Shown one piece after another: positions 47,519-59,051 of a stretch of 64,000 bases of DNA. Position 1 is the first letter of the stretch, and each line of letters begins with the position of its first letter. Made by a program: the position numbers and the translations under genes. This DNA is from Amphirosellinia nigrospora (lineage: Eukaryota; Ascomycota; Sordariomycetes; Xylariales; Xylariaceae). The stretch covers positions 2,294,001-2,358,000 of the forward strand of contig SCHM01000003.1 in assembly GCA_004123355.1 (NCBI GenBank), in the 5' to 3' direction. The notes below the pieces were generated by a model that was given only the letters and a program-made list of their open reading frames with translations, was not told the origin of the DNA and did no database searches.

Positions 47519-48245
47519 CTTGACGCCGCAGAAATCACAAACCACAGAAACCAATAGCTCCCAGGCTTGATCCTGCCACCTAAGTCAACAGAATGCAAAC
47601 CGCGTTGCTGGTAAGCGTCCATGTTGAGAGGCTACCCTACGCCAGGGTGGTAACTACACTAACCTAGGCAGCAGTACCTAGGTAGCGTCTCTCGACCACA
47701 ACAATGAAGTCGACTAAGTCACCTTGCGTAAGCGAGCATTTACTTAAACGTGCCCCCTTATACCGGTAGTATGCATCTAATCTATGCCTTGGTAAGAACC
47801 TAACCGAAGTGGGAGTAGCGCGTATGCGTCATACTGTGGCGTGGGGAAACCCAACTGCAACCCGTACGCGTGGAGATTGGTTCCTCGTAACTAGGATGCA
47901 TACTCTGTAACAGATTACTGCTATTTCATCCATCCCATTGGATCCATTCCGCAGAAATTGATCCTCATCTCCGCCCAGGATTCGTTGGTGTCTTGGCTAT
48001 AGCACTATTGTGAACCTGGATTGAGACCTCGATATCGATACCTAATACCAACCAACCAACCAACCAACCAACCAACCAAAGACCGAACCCACGATCCATT
48101 TTGGGTTTCGAAGCAGAAGGGGCTCGCTTCCTCTCGTCACATCATCGCCGCTTTCACTCCACTTCACCTCACTTAAAGATTGCTGTACTCGGCAGCCGTT
48201 TGCTGCTGTGTTTTCGAAGTCCAAAACACCAACCAACGCTTTATC
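47519..48245. other. Divergent promoter region with (CCAA)n
   Basis: Spacer between the archaemetzincin start (minus) and the 2EXR gene (plus). It contains TACCTAGGTAG at about 47676 and a CCAA microsatellite. Confidence 0.45.
48047..48079. repeat. (CCAA)8 microsatellite
   Basis: About eight tandem ACCA/CCAA units 170 bases upstream of the ATG at 48246, probably in the promoter or leader. Confidence 0.85.
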
Positions 48246-48915
48246 ATGGCCCTGGATCCTCCGAGTCAAATCAAACGCCGCTGCTGTCGGTGCCACTCGA
48301 GATCCGTGATACTATCTATGAACTCGTGCTTGAGGCCGAGTGGGGCAATCTTCACATGATTACGTCGTCCTTGACCGACCACTGCCGGCTCTCTTCCGCA
48401 TCAGCAGGCAAATCCGCTCCGAAGCCCTGGATGTCTTTCTGCTCAAGAACCATTTTCACATCTATACCAGCAGCATCGGTCTCAAGTGGCTCAACATCCT
48501 CGGCAGAGACGTCAACAGATTTCGCTTCCTGATTCTGTTCATCGACCTCAATCTTAGGGCATGGCATAAATACCTCAAGGCACTTTTGCCCGTCGTCTCA
48601 GAATATCTGGAACTAAGAATCCGGAAAGCGGCTGTCTCGTTACCCAACACTCAGCTGATTCATTTCTGCAAAATGCCGGGCTTTATGACGAGAATCGATG
48701 GACTAGCGAAGGAAAGGCACCAACGAGATCATCTTCAAACAAATTCATTAATCTCTCTGCTATGCTATCAATTGAGGCCCGCTGCTCGTGTTGTTTGCAG
48801 TGGTGCGCCTGGCTTTCTAGCAGTTACAAAATCCTGTTTTTTCATCATAGATTCCCACCCCCAACTTCGCCTGTATACGAGGGCGATGATGGAATTTAGT
48901 ATTCTCGAAGGGTAG
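48246..48915 (+). CDS. 2EXR/F-box-like fungal protein
   Basis: It starts MALDPPSQIKR at 48246. After a one-base shift at about 48280 it continues PLLSVPLEIRDTIYELVL, and after a second at about 48385 PALFRISRQIRSEALDVFLLKNHF, WLNILGRDVNRFRFLILFIDL, then a less conserved C-terminal part ending MMEFSILEG. LPxEIRxxIYELVL followed by CRQIRxEAxxxFxxxNxF is the layout of the large fungal 2EXR family, F-box-related proteins of mostly unknown function. About 223 residues, a usual length. No membrane segment. Confidence 0.7.
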
Positions 48916-50226
48916 AATGTATGCTAGACAAAACGCCTTTTAAGGCATCATTGCTGACATCACCTTAGATTTAAAGCGCAAGTCATTGATGGACGATATG
49001 GTGAATACAGAAGACACGGTATACTCGGTTCTACTCGTTTAGATTCAAGGCAAGAGGCTATGTATGTAGGTGAATAATCATAATCATATTCAAAGCCCTG
49101 AAACCATCCCGTGGGAAATAATCAAGTTAATATTTTACCAAGGCAAGAATGCATGAATAAGATAAACCCCTTAGCCTTTTTATACTACGGACTAAGACAA
49201 GTTGCTTGATAGTGAACGGGAGATGCTCCAAACCCTCGGACTGGGATAGAAAGTTGACCTCCCTATATACTTAGAAATACTTTTATTTTTTTTCGCAACC
49301 ACTAGCGGCTAACCTTGAATGATAGTTAATATCATGGCGTCCTTGAACCAAATCTTTCGAGCACAACTCCTTACGTATATGAACACAAAGATTTAACGGA
49401 GAATAGGGCCGCTATAAGTTATCAATACTGTCGTTCTCTTACACATAGCAAAGCTTCACATAACATAATTACCAAAACCACGTCACAGATCTACAGAGCA
49501 CAGCACATTGCGGTAAGCTGTCTTGTATGTGGTTTTGGGGTGGTAGTTCACCGTTAATCAAGCCCCCAAACATACGTAAGCAACCCAAGGACCGCGGCTT
49601 ATTCCGCCCTTACCCCATAACCTCCAAGAGCCACGTAATGAGACTACGTTTTCGCATCAAGAACTTGGCCTTACTATCAGATATGGCGCAAAATGGAGGC
49701 ACGTATAGTCCACAGGCCGGTACGTTGATTTCTTCTAATCCACGTGTTGTTTTGCTAAGCTCATGATGATTTTTAATAGCCGCCGCTGTTCCTGCGCCAG
49801 TAGAACCCCGACCTTGCCGCCAAAGTGGGATGACAAACCCGAAAAGTTCCGAGTATCGAGAAAGGTGGAGATGGTACCGGAGCATCCGGTGGCTATATTC
49901 TCCTAGTCATGCGCTTGAGGTTATGAAAGCCCCGCCCAAGCTGGTGTCCGGTAAATGAAGAAAAAGATTGGACGGTGGTACAACACCCTGAAGCCGAGAC
50001 TGAGGAAAATATATCTGGCGTGGGTGTTCGAGCCATTTCGATATCACGCTTGGTTGGGGGCGATATAAGGTCACTGTGTTCAGTTGTGATATGAGTTTCA
50101 AGAGATATCCCGGTAACGGCTCGCAAGCTCGTCCTCGGGACGACCGATAAAAGCGAATTACGCAAGATGCAAGGGGTATAGGAGTAACCTAATCACCTAT
50201 GCGATCTCCTAGAAGATACGATTTTA

Positions 50227-50253
50227 CTCTCTCTCTCTCTCTATATATATATA
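50227..50253. repeat. (CT)n(AT)n microsatellite
   Basis: Sixteen bases of CT units run directly into about eleven bases of AT units. Confidence 0.85.
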
Positions 50254-50344
50254 TCGTCTTACTCGCAATATCTTACCAGCGTAGTGACCGTGACGCGAGA
50301 TAGCCATATACGCTACGCAATAAGAGGCACGCGGTTATTTCGCT

Positions 50345-50392
50345 ACGTAGGATGACCAATGCTCTAACGACTCGGCTCCCAGCACCGCATTT
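50345..50392 (-). other. tRNA 5'-half-like fragment
   Basis: On the minus strand GCTGGGAGCCGAGTCGTTAG followed by AGCATTGGTCAT looks like an acceptor/D-arm and anticodon-stem 5' side of a fungal tRNA (A box). No B box (GGTTCGA) follows within 100 bases, so it is a fragment or a chance match. Confidence 0.25.
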
Positions 50393-51506
50393 ATTTTGCA
50401 AGATAAACTAAGACCACTATATAGAGTTTACTCAACTCTTTTCTAACAACATATACTGTGTCACACCCCGTAAACCGAAAGAACACCAAGGCTGCTCTTC
50501 TTGATTAGAGCGACTGACTGACCTTGGATCATGCCTTGTTTTATCTAACACCTCAGAAGACCTGTGACATTCTAAAGTTCTGATTCTGTTGCCATGGATA
50601 AAATGGAGTTCAATGCTCGCTTTTATGAGCATTTGATATGTCCAAGCATGTTATCTATAATCAACACCGCCGACACGTATACACTCAGATTACTTGTGTG
50701 TCGTAAGGGTGTTTGTCAATCGGTCGGTCATGCAGGTCGTGGAGCTTCTCTAAACTAACTCTGTCGGTATCCGTAAACAAGACTTGCTAGAGGCGAGCTG
50801 GGTCAGGCTGTAAATCATCGAAAAGGCTTATGCCTTTCGTTGATCAAGTAGCGTTGCATCGACGATGAATGTCTTATAGGGTAGAGCATCTTGTACATAC
50901 CTGGTCCCTTAGTATAGTGCGTATCCTTTCTTCTCAGGGGGTCCAATTCGAGTATACAGGGTATGCAGTCTTGCAACCCATTTCGGAACTCTCTCGGCGT
51001 TCCGAGAGGTCGAGGAACCACATCCGAACGTGATCCGCCTAGTTTCCCAGCTGTGACGGCTTGTAGGGAAGCCGAAGCCGAAACACGAAAGTTTAGACTA
51101 GAGTATGTCGGTCATGTCTATGTCTGCATCACATGGCCGACACTGGATTGAGATGGCCTTACAAAACGACTCTATATACGATTGAACGCATAGGATAACC
51201 TCTGCCTCCACTTGTTGGAAAGTTTGGCCCTTGTACTTCAACAGCGAGCAGAGCCTGTAATACCAACGGCTGTCGCCAAGGTTAGCAGAGCAGCATAGTT
51301 TATGTAAAAGGTCGTAGCGTAAAAATGCCCTGAATAATTGCTCTCGTTCTACGCCAGTAAGGTTCGCGGCGCTGAATCGGGGGTTAACAGGTAGCCCAAA
51401 TATGTCGAATTTGGCTACATGGCGACAAAGGTAAAAGATCGTAGTACATACGGGAATGATCTGTGACGGTCGCTTTGGTAAGGTAGTCGTCGATAAATAA
51501 TATTAG

Positions 51507-51698
51507 TCAACTATACAATCTATAGAGCCGGACAAGATCATCGGAAGACGTGTCGCCGCATTCGTTATTGGGTCTCCTCAGAAGATCGGGGAGTAACTGG
51601 GCTTCCCACAACCTATAATGATGGCAAAGGCGGCTAGAGAAGACTCTAGCAGTATTCCGAGTTGGTAACAGCATCATTGCCATGGCATCTTGGACCAT
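51507..51698 (-). other. Possible coding fragment, unrecognised
   Basis: A 63-codon open frame (MVQDAMAMMLLPTRNTARVF ... SSDDLVRLYRLYS) has balanced, protein-like composition and extends upstream without stops through YVPLGNSFIWLQYPLFCDND to about 51760. I do not recognise a family, and no continuation downstream is clear. It could be one exon of a damaged gene. Confidence 0.25.
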
Positions 51699-51789
51699 GT
51701 CGTCGTTGTCACAGAAAAGCGGATACTGCAGCCAAATGAAGCTATTCCCAAGGGGTACATAGACCCATATAGGGGATCTTCGAAGGTTA

Positions 51790-51830
51790 GGTCACGTGAT
51801 CCTACACACAGGTCTGTATATAGAGGGCAC
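51790..51830 (+). promoter_or_regulatory. CACGTG box and TATA-like element
   Basis: TCACGTGATC at about 51792 and TGTATATAGAGG at about 51816 form a promoter-like pair about 90-125 bases upstream of the small frame at 51917. Confidence 0.35.
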
Positions 51831-51916
51831 AGGACAGCCGCGCTTCCCTGTGCCTACACACATAATCTTTGGTTTTTTTGACCCTGTAGATATCTGTGAG
51901 AGTCGTCAAAATCATC

Positions 51917-52033
51917 ATGCCGACAGACTTCTGTTGTTGCGCTCAGGGGAAACATCATCTAGTTTGTGGGCTTTCAGTCACCGACCCAGCACGGGATATT
52001 CCGGTTAAGGGCTGTCTGAATGGTACCAGTTGA
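51917..52033 (+). CDS. Candidate 38-residue Cys-containing peptide
   Basis: ATG at 51917 to TGA at 52031-52033. It begins MPTDFCCCAQGKHHLVCG, and one further Cys lies near the end (KGCLNGTS). The promoter-like CACGTG and TATA elements just upstream are the main support. No family recognised, no signal peptide. It could equally be chance. Confidence 0.3.
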   Translation: MPTDFCCCAQGKHHLVCGLSVTDPARDIPVKGCLNGTS

Positions 52034-52267
52034 TCACAACAAGACTAGACGCGGTGAGTATAAGTGCGGGTGTATTGCTTGCGCGAACAGCGATGTGAAT
52101 GAGGAACAGATAAGATGGGACTACTCAATGGGTTAAAACCTAAAGTATCTATAATCATAGCAATGAGGATTTAAACTAAAAGGTACTTATAGTACCTAAG
52201 GGTGGCCTGTATAGTCAGATATGTGTATAGCATAGACCCCTAAAAACGAAAGCTTCCTTGCCCCTAC

Positions 52268-52429
52268 AACTTCGTGCGGCTCGAAGACGGTGGCGATACG
52301 GAGGTGTACAGCCTCCAAACTGGGAGCCGGGCCTGTCGGGGCCCTCGTGCAGGCGCTCTTGCGATGAATGTACGTATATTCTTATATGTGTACCTTCGTA
52401 TCGCCACCGTCTTCGAGCCGCACGAAGTT
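52268..52429. repeat. Perfect 33-base inverted repeat (hairpin) with about 96-base loop
   Basis: The arms 52268-52300 (AACTTCGTGCGGCTCG...) and 52397-52429 are exact reverse complements. The pairing extends about ten bases further inward with three transition mismatches. The loop is 52301-52396. The surrounding 300 bases are unusually G+C- and CpG-rich for this gene-poor stretch. It could be a foldback element, a hairpin RNA template or a remnant of an inverted duplication. Confidence 0.85.
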
Positions 52430-54485
52430 CTGGAACCACCACACCCCATCCAGGGCGGGCGGCGCAGGGCGCGGGCGCGCGACACCAACGGGGTTGGCAG
52501 GACCGGCGGCGGCCATGTTGTTGCTGCTGCTGGTGATTCTGCCCCAATCTCACATACGATGGTGATTGTTAGGGCAGCTAGCAGCCGGCAGATAGGCAAT
52601 AGCTACCTTATAGCCGATAGCTAGCAATAGTTAATATAGAAAGGAGACAAGCCTTTTACAACACAACTTTCGACTGCTCGCATTGAGTGACAGTGGTGAT
52701 GGTTGTGGTGGTGGTGCTGCTGCTGTTGCTGGTACGATTACCGCTCGTTATAGCGAAGTATGCCTGGATTAGTCATCATCGTATAAGTACTATTAGGTAT
52801 CTTATTATTCATTATAGCCCGCGATTACTGGTTTTCCAATTAGTTATTCCTAACCCCAACTTATGTTATTTGGCGTTTTTGTTAATTATTTCTTTAAATG
52901 ATGAACGGAGCCAGTTATATTAATTCGGTTAGTCATGCCCTTTGGGGCAACATATAATTTGTCCGTACGATATTGGAGGATCCGACCGTTATTCGCTGTC
53001 CCTTAACCGTCATGGCTATGTAGGGGTTAATTCCGTACGCAAGAACCTCTAGTCCCTCCAGCATTTGCATACCACAATGTCTACTGTGGTACCTTTGACA
53101 AGAGCCTGAAGAGATCAACTTATAATAAATGAGTATGAAGCCAAGGGTGCCATGAAGACTTATCTTGATATATCTCCAGGCTGGAGAATTCTATGCCTTA
53201 TATACTCTAATAAACTCACATCAATAGCCTCATAGCTTTGAAACTTCTTCCGTAGCTTCGTAGATCTGTATATCGGAGTATGGCTACCTCGGACTTCGAT
53301 ATAAACTCTAGCATAAGCTTCGGCATAGACTCTAAAACTCATACAGTTTATTACACGTAAGCCCATAATTTGAGTCTATGATCTAGATTCGTATAACAGT
53401 ACCTATAGGAAGTTCATCTGCCGACGGATACCTTGACGACTAAAGAAATTATAACACATATGAGAAGGTCTCTCAATATCATGGCTCTTTTATCGCTTTA
53501 CGATGCCTTGGCTCGTTATCATCATAGTTATTTGACGCGATTAAACATGAAGAAGTCACGAATGAGCATCATACCAAAAATAAAAAACTACAATAAAGCT
53601 AGTAAGTTATCTAACCACCTCCATCTCAGTGGACAGCTACTCCTAGATACTGGCTCCTTTCGGATATAGGCTTTAAGTGCCTTGGCAACACAATCCCGAT
53701 ATCCAATCATAGATTGTTCGCTGTCCGAAATGCTAGCGACCTGGGTGAACAAGCCCGAGCGCCGACGAACAGTACTGTTTTTTAGTAAGAAGCTGAGCAT
53801 ATCGGCGGGAATATCCAGATTTCGAATCAAGTTGATGATGTCCCTGACGTAACTAGGGAGGCGTAGCGGGGTCTTGGACGGGTTTGCGACGAAGATAAAA
53901 GGCGACGTTGTTGCTATATCAAAGGAGGAGATCTAAAGTGACAGTAGCGGCATCACTTTTGGTGAGAGCTATGTGAAGAATATCATTCTGAATACTGAGC
54001 CTATAGGCAAGACTTTGGGCCTTCGCATCATTCCCGATAAATTATATTTCGTCTATATATCTGCAGCTCAACTCATATCAATAATGGCTGCCCCGGGAAC
54101 AAGTACTTCATCCAAGACAAGCTGGAGGAACCTGCAGCACACCACTCAAGTTTTGAGGCTCTCTGGGAGACTAAATGGAAACCTTTGGTTAGTCTTGACT
54201 ATAAAAACCCCTAAGTTATAGTAGAAAATAAGTGTCAAGCATTCTGGTTTCAAGTTTTCTACGATAAACAACTTAGCAATCAGCTTGCTGACATAGCCTG
54301 TAGTGTAACATGGGTATATACCCGTTCATGTATGGGCGGCCCAGGTTAGTACGCTGTAGTCTCGTATACCCCTTTTGACATCTCCCAGGGACATCTGCGC
54401 CTGATGACGTTCTTTCTACCCCTGTCACCTCTACACCCCCCAAAATACTCTGAATGAAATATGCCAACCCCAGATTTTTGAATAG
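52430..54485. other. Gene-poor interval
   Basis: No gene recognised in 2 kb. It has a GC-rich patch at 52440-52530, a TGG/CTG-repeat patch at 52694-52732, then AT-leaning sequence with short open frames lacking motifs. Confidence 0.4.
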
Positions 54486-56089
54486 GACTTCCAGCCTATT
54501 GTCGACAATATCGTGTCTAAGGGTCTCAAACCACCGTACGACTGGGATGAGTACGCGACATGTTTTTTCCCTCAAGCTGAGCAGCTCCTAAGTCGCGCGC
54601 AAAATGCTGCGCGTGAGGGAAACGAAGAGAAAGCTTCAGAATTATACTTGTGCGTACAGTTTCGAAGTTCTGCTCAGATAGCTAGGTCAGCTATGAGGTT
54701 CGTAGCAGACGCTGATGAAGATGCTCATCTAGGAGAGCCTCGGCCGTGTATCGTATCGCGCGTTTCCCTTATCCGCGCTCGGGAAAGCAGACCTACGCGT
54801 GGATCCAAGGCAAAGGTGCTGCGCTGAACGGTCTAATGCTGCAGAAGCATAGATGGGTCGAAGTTCTGATCCCGCATACACACGCTGATAAAGCCGATGG
54901 CGATTTACTGGGGGGTACTTCCATCTACCAACCCACGCGTCTTCGGATCAGAAAGTGCCACTGGTAGTCGTCTTCACAGGCTTAGACGCTTATCGCACTG
55001 AATTTGCGGTTGTGAGTTATCTTCAGGTTTACTTTCTCGTTGTATTGGCAATTCTAAAGAGGCCTTTTCATTTGAATCAAGACAATATGTAAAAGCTTTT
55101 ATCACTCCTCGAGGCCTGCTCCTAATGGCAGTAACTAAGACCGATCGCCCTAGTGGAAAGACGGATTTGCTGATCTCGGCATTGCAACACTGGTCGTTGA
55201 GATTCCCGGAACCGGCGATAACCCCGCGGATCCTTCAGATCCGGAATCCCCGGATCGCGTCTGGACTAGCTTGTTTGACTGGGTCAGCCAACAGCAGGGC
55301 ATCGACCAGCAAAATGTTGTCTGGGGAATTAGTACTGGGGGCTATTACGCTCTTCGCGTTGCGCATACACATGCAGATAAACTAAGGGGTGTGGTTGCAT
55401 ATGGTGGTGGTTGCCAGTAAGCAAACCTCGGAGCCAATATCTTCTTCATCCCCCAAATGATTATTCACCGCTCTAAAACAGGTCTGGAGTACACTTATAG
55501 TGCACAATACTGACCTCAGATGCTTTAGTCATATGTTTGACCCAGAGTGGCTGGACGCCGCAGATTTCTTGGAGTATCCATTCGAGTACGTATAAGTTAC
55601 TCGCCCTTATCATTCAATCTTTCGAGGGCAAAATAGCGATAACGGACGGGCCACTAATTTCACGAACTGCAGTTTATCTCACACCCTCTGCCACAAGTTT
55701 GGATACGGCACAGATTTCGAACGCTTTAAAGCAGAGGCCCGAGATAAATACTCGTTGTTGAGCAATGGAATTCTTGATCGCCCGGGCTGCGCACGCCTAC
55801 TGCTTGTCAACGGCACTGAGGATGAAATCTTCCCTATCGACGACTACTACTTGTGTCTGCAGCACGGAGATCCAAAAGAAGCTCGGTATGTAGGAACATC
55901 GTCTATATTGCTCCGAGCGGCGTAGCCTTTAGCTAATTAACCGTGACATCAAGATTCACTTCAGGTGCTAAGCATATGGGCGATTCGTCCACCTTAGCCA
56001 CTGCACTCGAGTGGCTGTTCAAACTGCTTGAGATACCTGGTGATGCGAGTAAATTTATGGAGACTATCCCATCTAAACCTAAGCACTGA
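54486..56089 (+). CDS. Ayg1-like alpha/beta hydrolase (FrsA/DUF1100-type)
   Basis: Relative of the fungal Ayg1/Yg1 hydrolases that shorten heptaketides in melanin-type pathways. The N-terminal helical part has KPPYDWDEYATCFFPQAEQL and EKASELYL, then after a probable intron ASAVYRIARFPYPRSGKQ and WVEVLIPHTHADK. The catalytic half follows: LVVVFTGLDAYRTEFAV, VVEIPGTGDNP, the nucleophile motif WGISTGGYYALRVA (Ser codon 55331-55333), then across intron 55417-55528 GGGCHHMFDPEWLDAADFLEYPF, a further intron to about 55676, RLLLVNGTEDEIFPIDDYYL (acid) and GAKHMGD (His), ending at 56087-56089. The full Ser-Asp-His set is encoded. The start codon is not clear, and frames change near 54660, 54905 and 55130. 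The second half is intact, so I favour a gene with indels over a relic. Confidence 0.72.
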
Positions 56090-57556
56090 AAGATCTCAGG
56101 ACGGGTCGAGATTAAGTCAATCTCTTTAAATTTAGGGTGTGGCAACGGTTTATCGCAGTAAGAAATATGTATGTGTCTACTCAGCGAATCTAAGACGTCT
56201 GGCTCCTATCAATTTCTCTTGGCGGAAAGAGACCCTCATATGTGATAAACAATACTCAATCCTTACTTTTAGTTGACGTGGGGACTATGCTGGCACACAA
56301 CTGTAACTGTGTCTAGGGAGAAGGGATTAAACAAGCCAATTAGGAGGAAAATGGGGCCTATAATCTGATTGCTTCCTCGGACGCGCCTCTGGCATCCAAC
56401 TATAGGCTTCTTTGTTGGTACCTAATCCTTGTAGCCCTTGCTGACCAATACATTGTCATGCCTCGCCTTGAGGGCGAGGACAACAGGCTGTCGTGTAACA
56501 TGACATGCAGGGAGTTTCCATGGCTTTTCATCCTGCATTGTGAATATACTGTATCTTAGTGACATATGATATCATGATTATATAATTGCTGATGTTATGT
56601 TTACAATGTTTCGTTTTATATTAAAGCCGTTGTTGTCGACCAGGATGGAGAACTAAGTTTTAGACAGTACTAAGATTAATTGGAGATGAGAGTGCCGACG
56701 TGTATTCTGAAAATAATACACAATCAATTTACGTAGCAAGCGCGAGGCCTATAATTCATACAGTTCTAATATATACGAGTCATTACACCACAAAATAGAA
56801 ACCTGCCGTCTTATGAGCTCATAGTCCTCGCATGCAATCAAAGTGAGAAATACATTAGGATCATTTACTTTTGAACAAGGTAGTATGCCCTGAGAAACAG
56901 GTAAGATTCAGTTGCTCACTTACCTGAGTTATCCAGTCAGGACTGAGTGTTGATAGTAACCAACATATACCAGGCAATTAAATTGAAATATTTGAAAAGG
57001 ATAAACACGTTTGTAATGTTAATTTGTTTGTGACAAGCCATATATACCATTAATACTCACGAAATGTTAACGGGCCGTTTCTCACTCCATCACACCGTTT
57101 ATGTATATTTGTTTTCAAATTTCTTTGCGTTCTATAATTCAATTCTGAAACTGTGCAACTTGAGAAGTAGGTCATAAGTTATGCTATAGTGCGTGTGGTG
57201 TTTGGCCGACCCCCTCCGATCGAAGGGGGCCGATTAGTATGTCTCACTTGATATAACCGATGAAAGTTATTTCGTTACCGGTAAAATCCTCGGTATGCTG
57301 GAACGTATTAATATCCAGCCGGTAGGCTAGGGATGTACTTGATATGTCAGTACGTTAACTTGAAACAAGTAAAGGGAAAATTTGGCCCTTTTGTGCCCGT
57401 GAATTGGAATACCACATGTAGCGTATTGAGGAACGCGTAAGTATAAGTTAAGTTGTTCTGCAATCTTCCTCGCCCAAAATTTCTCATCCTATTCTATCAT
57501 TACATAAGTCCCATCAACTTACGACCACGCTCCGCCTATCTACCTACTTGAATAAG
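56090..57556. other. Intergenic region, no gene seen
   Basis: 1.5 kb of AT-leaning sequence without recognisable coding content. The last 100 bases are C/T-rich and probably form the leader of the gene starting at 57557. Confidence 0.45.
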
Positions 57557-58090
57557 ATGTTTGGCATATCTGCTTGGATCGTTATTGGCGACGACGAGAA
57601 CGATGCCACCTTGGGTCACGTGTGTGTTTTCCTCGTCGAATCTGCATCGCGTGGGACGCACCCACTGAGACGATAGCGAAATCTCAATTGCGCATTGCAG
57701 GTTGCGTTGTCAATAGATAATAGGTTATTCGTGCTCAGCGCCTGTAAGGAGGGATTTCATCCTGATTACAATGAACACACAGAAGGGGCTCCACAACTGG
57801 GTATAAAGCAATGTGTGAGACTCGGACGCGTGGTGGTCCATCCCGGAGCCGGCTTATTTACCCTAATCGAGGTGGCGGATACTTTTCGGCCTTGTCGTCG
57901 GGACGGACGATGTTCAGAATGCATGACCTCTATCGACAAGGAATGGATATGGACCAAGGCTAGACGAAGCGGGGCCGAGGACGAGGAAGAACTAGACGAT
58001 AACGAAGTAGAGGTAGTGGAGCTCACCGCTTTCAACAAGAAGGGCGGGCCAGCAAAGACGCATGCTATGGAGTCATACAACCTGGAATGA
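57557..58090 (+). CDS. Hypothetical protein, 150 residues, acidic C-terminal stretch
   Basis: Two exons, 57557-57619 and 57701-58090, joined at GT...CAG in phase 0 (GDDENDATLGH + VALSIDNRLFVLSAC). The middle has KQCVRLGRVVVHPGAGLFTL and ADTFRPCRRDGRCSECMTS, with three Cys in FRPC-x5-C-x2-C spacing that could bind metal. Then comes an acidic run (EDEEELDDNEVEVVE) and a short polar end. The frame is intact once spliced, which supports a real gene. I do not recognise the family; no signal peptide or membrane segment is seen. A CACGTG sequence spans the donor site. Confidence 0.55.
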
Positions 58091-58650
58091 TGATCAGGAG
58101 TCCTTCGAGTACTTTGATTGCCACATGGTAATATAAAGCCAGGCAAACTGGCTCTGACCGATTCCGGTAGCCTTGTATCGTTAGGCGGGCAATATATCGG
58201 CATGTCTGCATGTATAATGCCGGAACTCGGATCGGTCTCGGTCTCGGTCTTGTCGTGGGATGAAAAGCTTTGGGCGTACCTCACCGATGTTGTTCAGGGC
58301 CGTCGTCCTCAGGAAAGAGCACAAAGCGGTTGGCTTCAGGAAACAGCACAAAGCGAAACCAGAGTTTGGAAGCACCTAGATTGGCAACAATGATTGATGG
58401 ATATTTGGATGGAATTGGTGAAATAGTGGCTTACGGTTGAAGATGTGCGGAACCGGGAATCATCGTTCAATCTCCTTTCTTTCCTTCTATTCTCTTGCCA
58501 GAATGAGTCCTTCTACCTGTCGTCTAGCTGGCGTGCAACGCTCCTTGTCCTTAACAATATAGATAGACTCTCGCTTTAATATTTGAAGCCTTTGTGTCCT
58601 CACGCATATGACAGCGACATAGAATTTCGAGCAGTGTCTCCGCGAGAACT

Positions 58651-59051
58651 TCATGTTCCCATTACTGCGACATATAGAAACAAGCCCAAGCAAACCACAT
58701 GGACTAGAAGGTGTGTAAAAGGGCCACCAAACATGGACTCTTCCTTCATCATCCGTATTTCGTTTTGGATGCGGGTTAACGCTCGATGACAAGGCCATGC
58801 GTGATAAGAACCCAATGCGGCGGCTAACAGCCGCGTGGTGGTGGTGGCAATGGTAGTGTCGAAACCGGATCGGCAATGATAATGAGACAGATCATGCTTG
58901 AAGCTAACAAGAGCCCACCGTATTGCCTCAATATGAGCTTTCCAGCTGACGTACAGCCGGGGAGCTGTGCTTCGGGGCGAACAATGAAGGATATACCGGC
59001 AGCTGTCTCAACGGCGGCATGTGCGGCAAAAGCTAGCTTTCCTAGAGGCAT
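58651..59051 (-). CDS. Small four-helix integral membrane protein
   Basis: The ATG at 59049-59051 gives MPLGKLAFAAHAAVETAAGI, then SFIVRPEAQLPGCTSAGKLI, YGGLLLASSMICLIIIADP, and, after a shift near 58855, TTRLLAAALGSYHAWPCHRA, a polar stretch and a last hydrophobic helix HLLVHVVCLGLFLYVAVMG before the stop at 58651-58653. Four hydrophobic segments in about 133 residues with an RPEAQLPG-type loop match short fungal membrane proteins of unknown function that I recall. One indel lies near the repeated GGTGG/CCACC run. Confidence 0.65.

Larger units (their letters stand above)
48916..51506. other. Gene-poor interval
   Basis: No gene recognised in 2.6 kb. It holds a (CT)8(AT)5 microsatellite at 50227-50253 and a tRNA-like A-box fragment at 50330-50390. 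Open frames at 49527-49885 and 50815-51151 have no motif. Confidence 0.4.

Noticed and set aside
48047-48079. Possible CRISPR-like or spaced repeat
   Set aside because: It is a plain tetranucleotide microsatellite without spacers. The genome is fungal, where CRISPR arrays are not expected.
53588-53830. 80-codon minus-strand open frame
   Set aside because: No motif and no promoter or splice context. Not supported as a gene.
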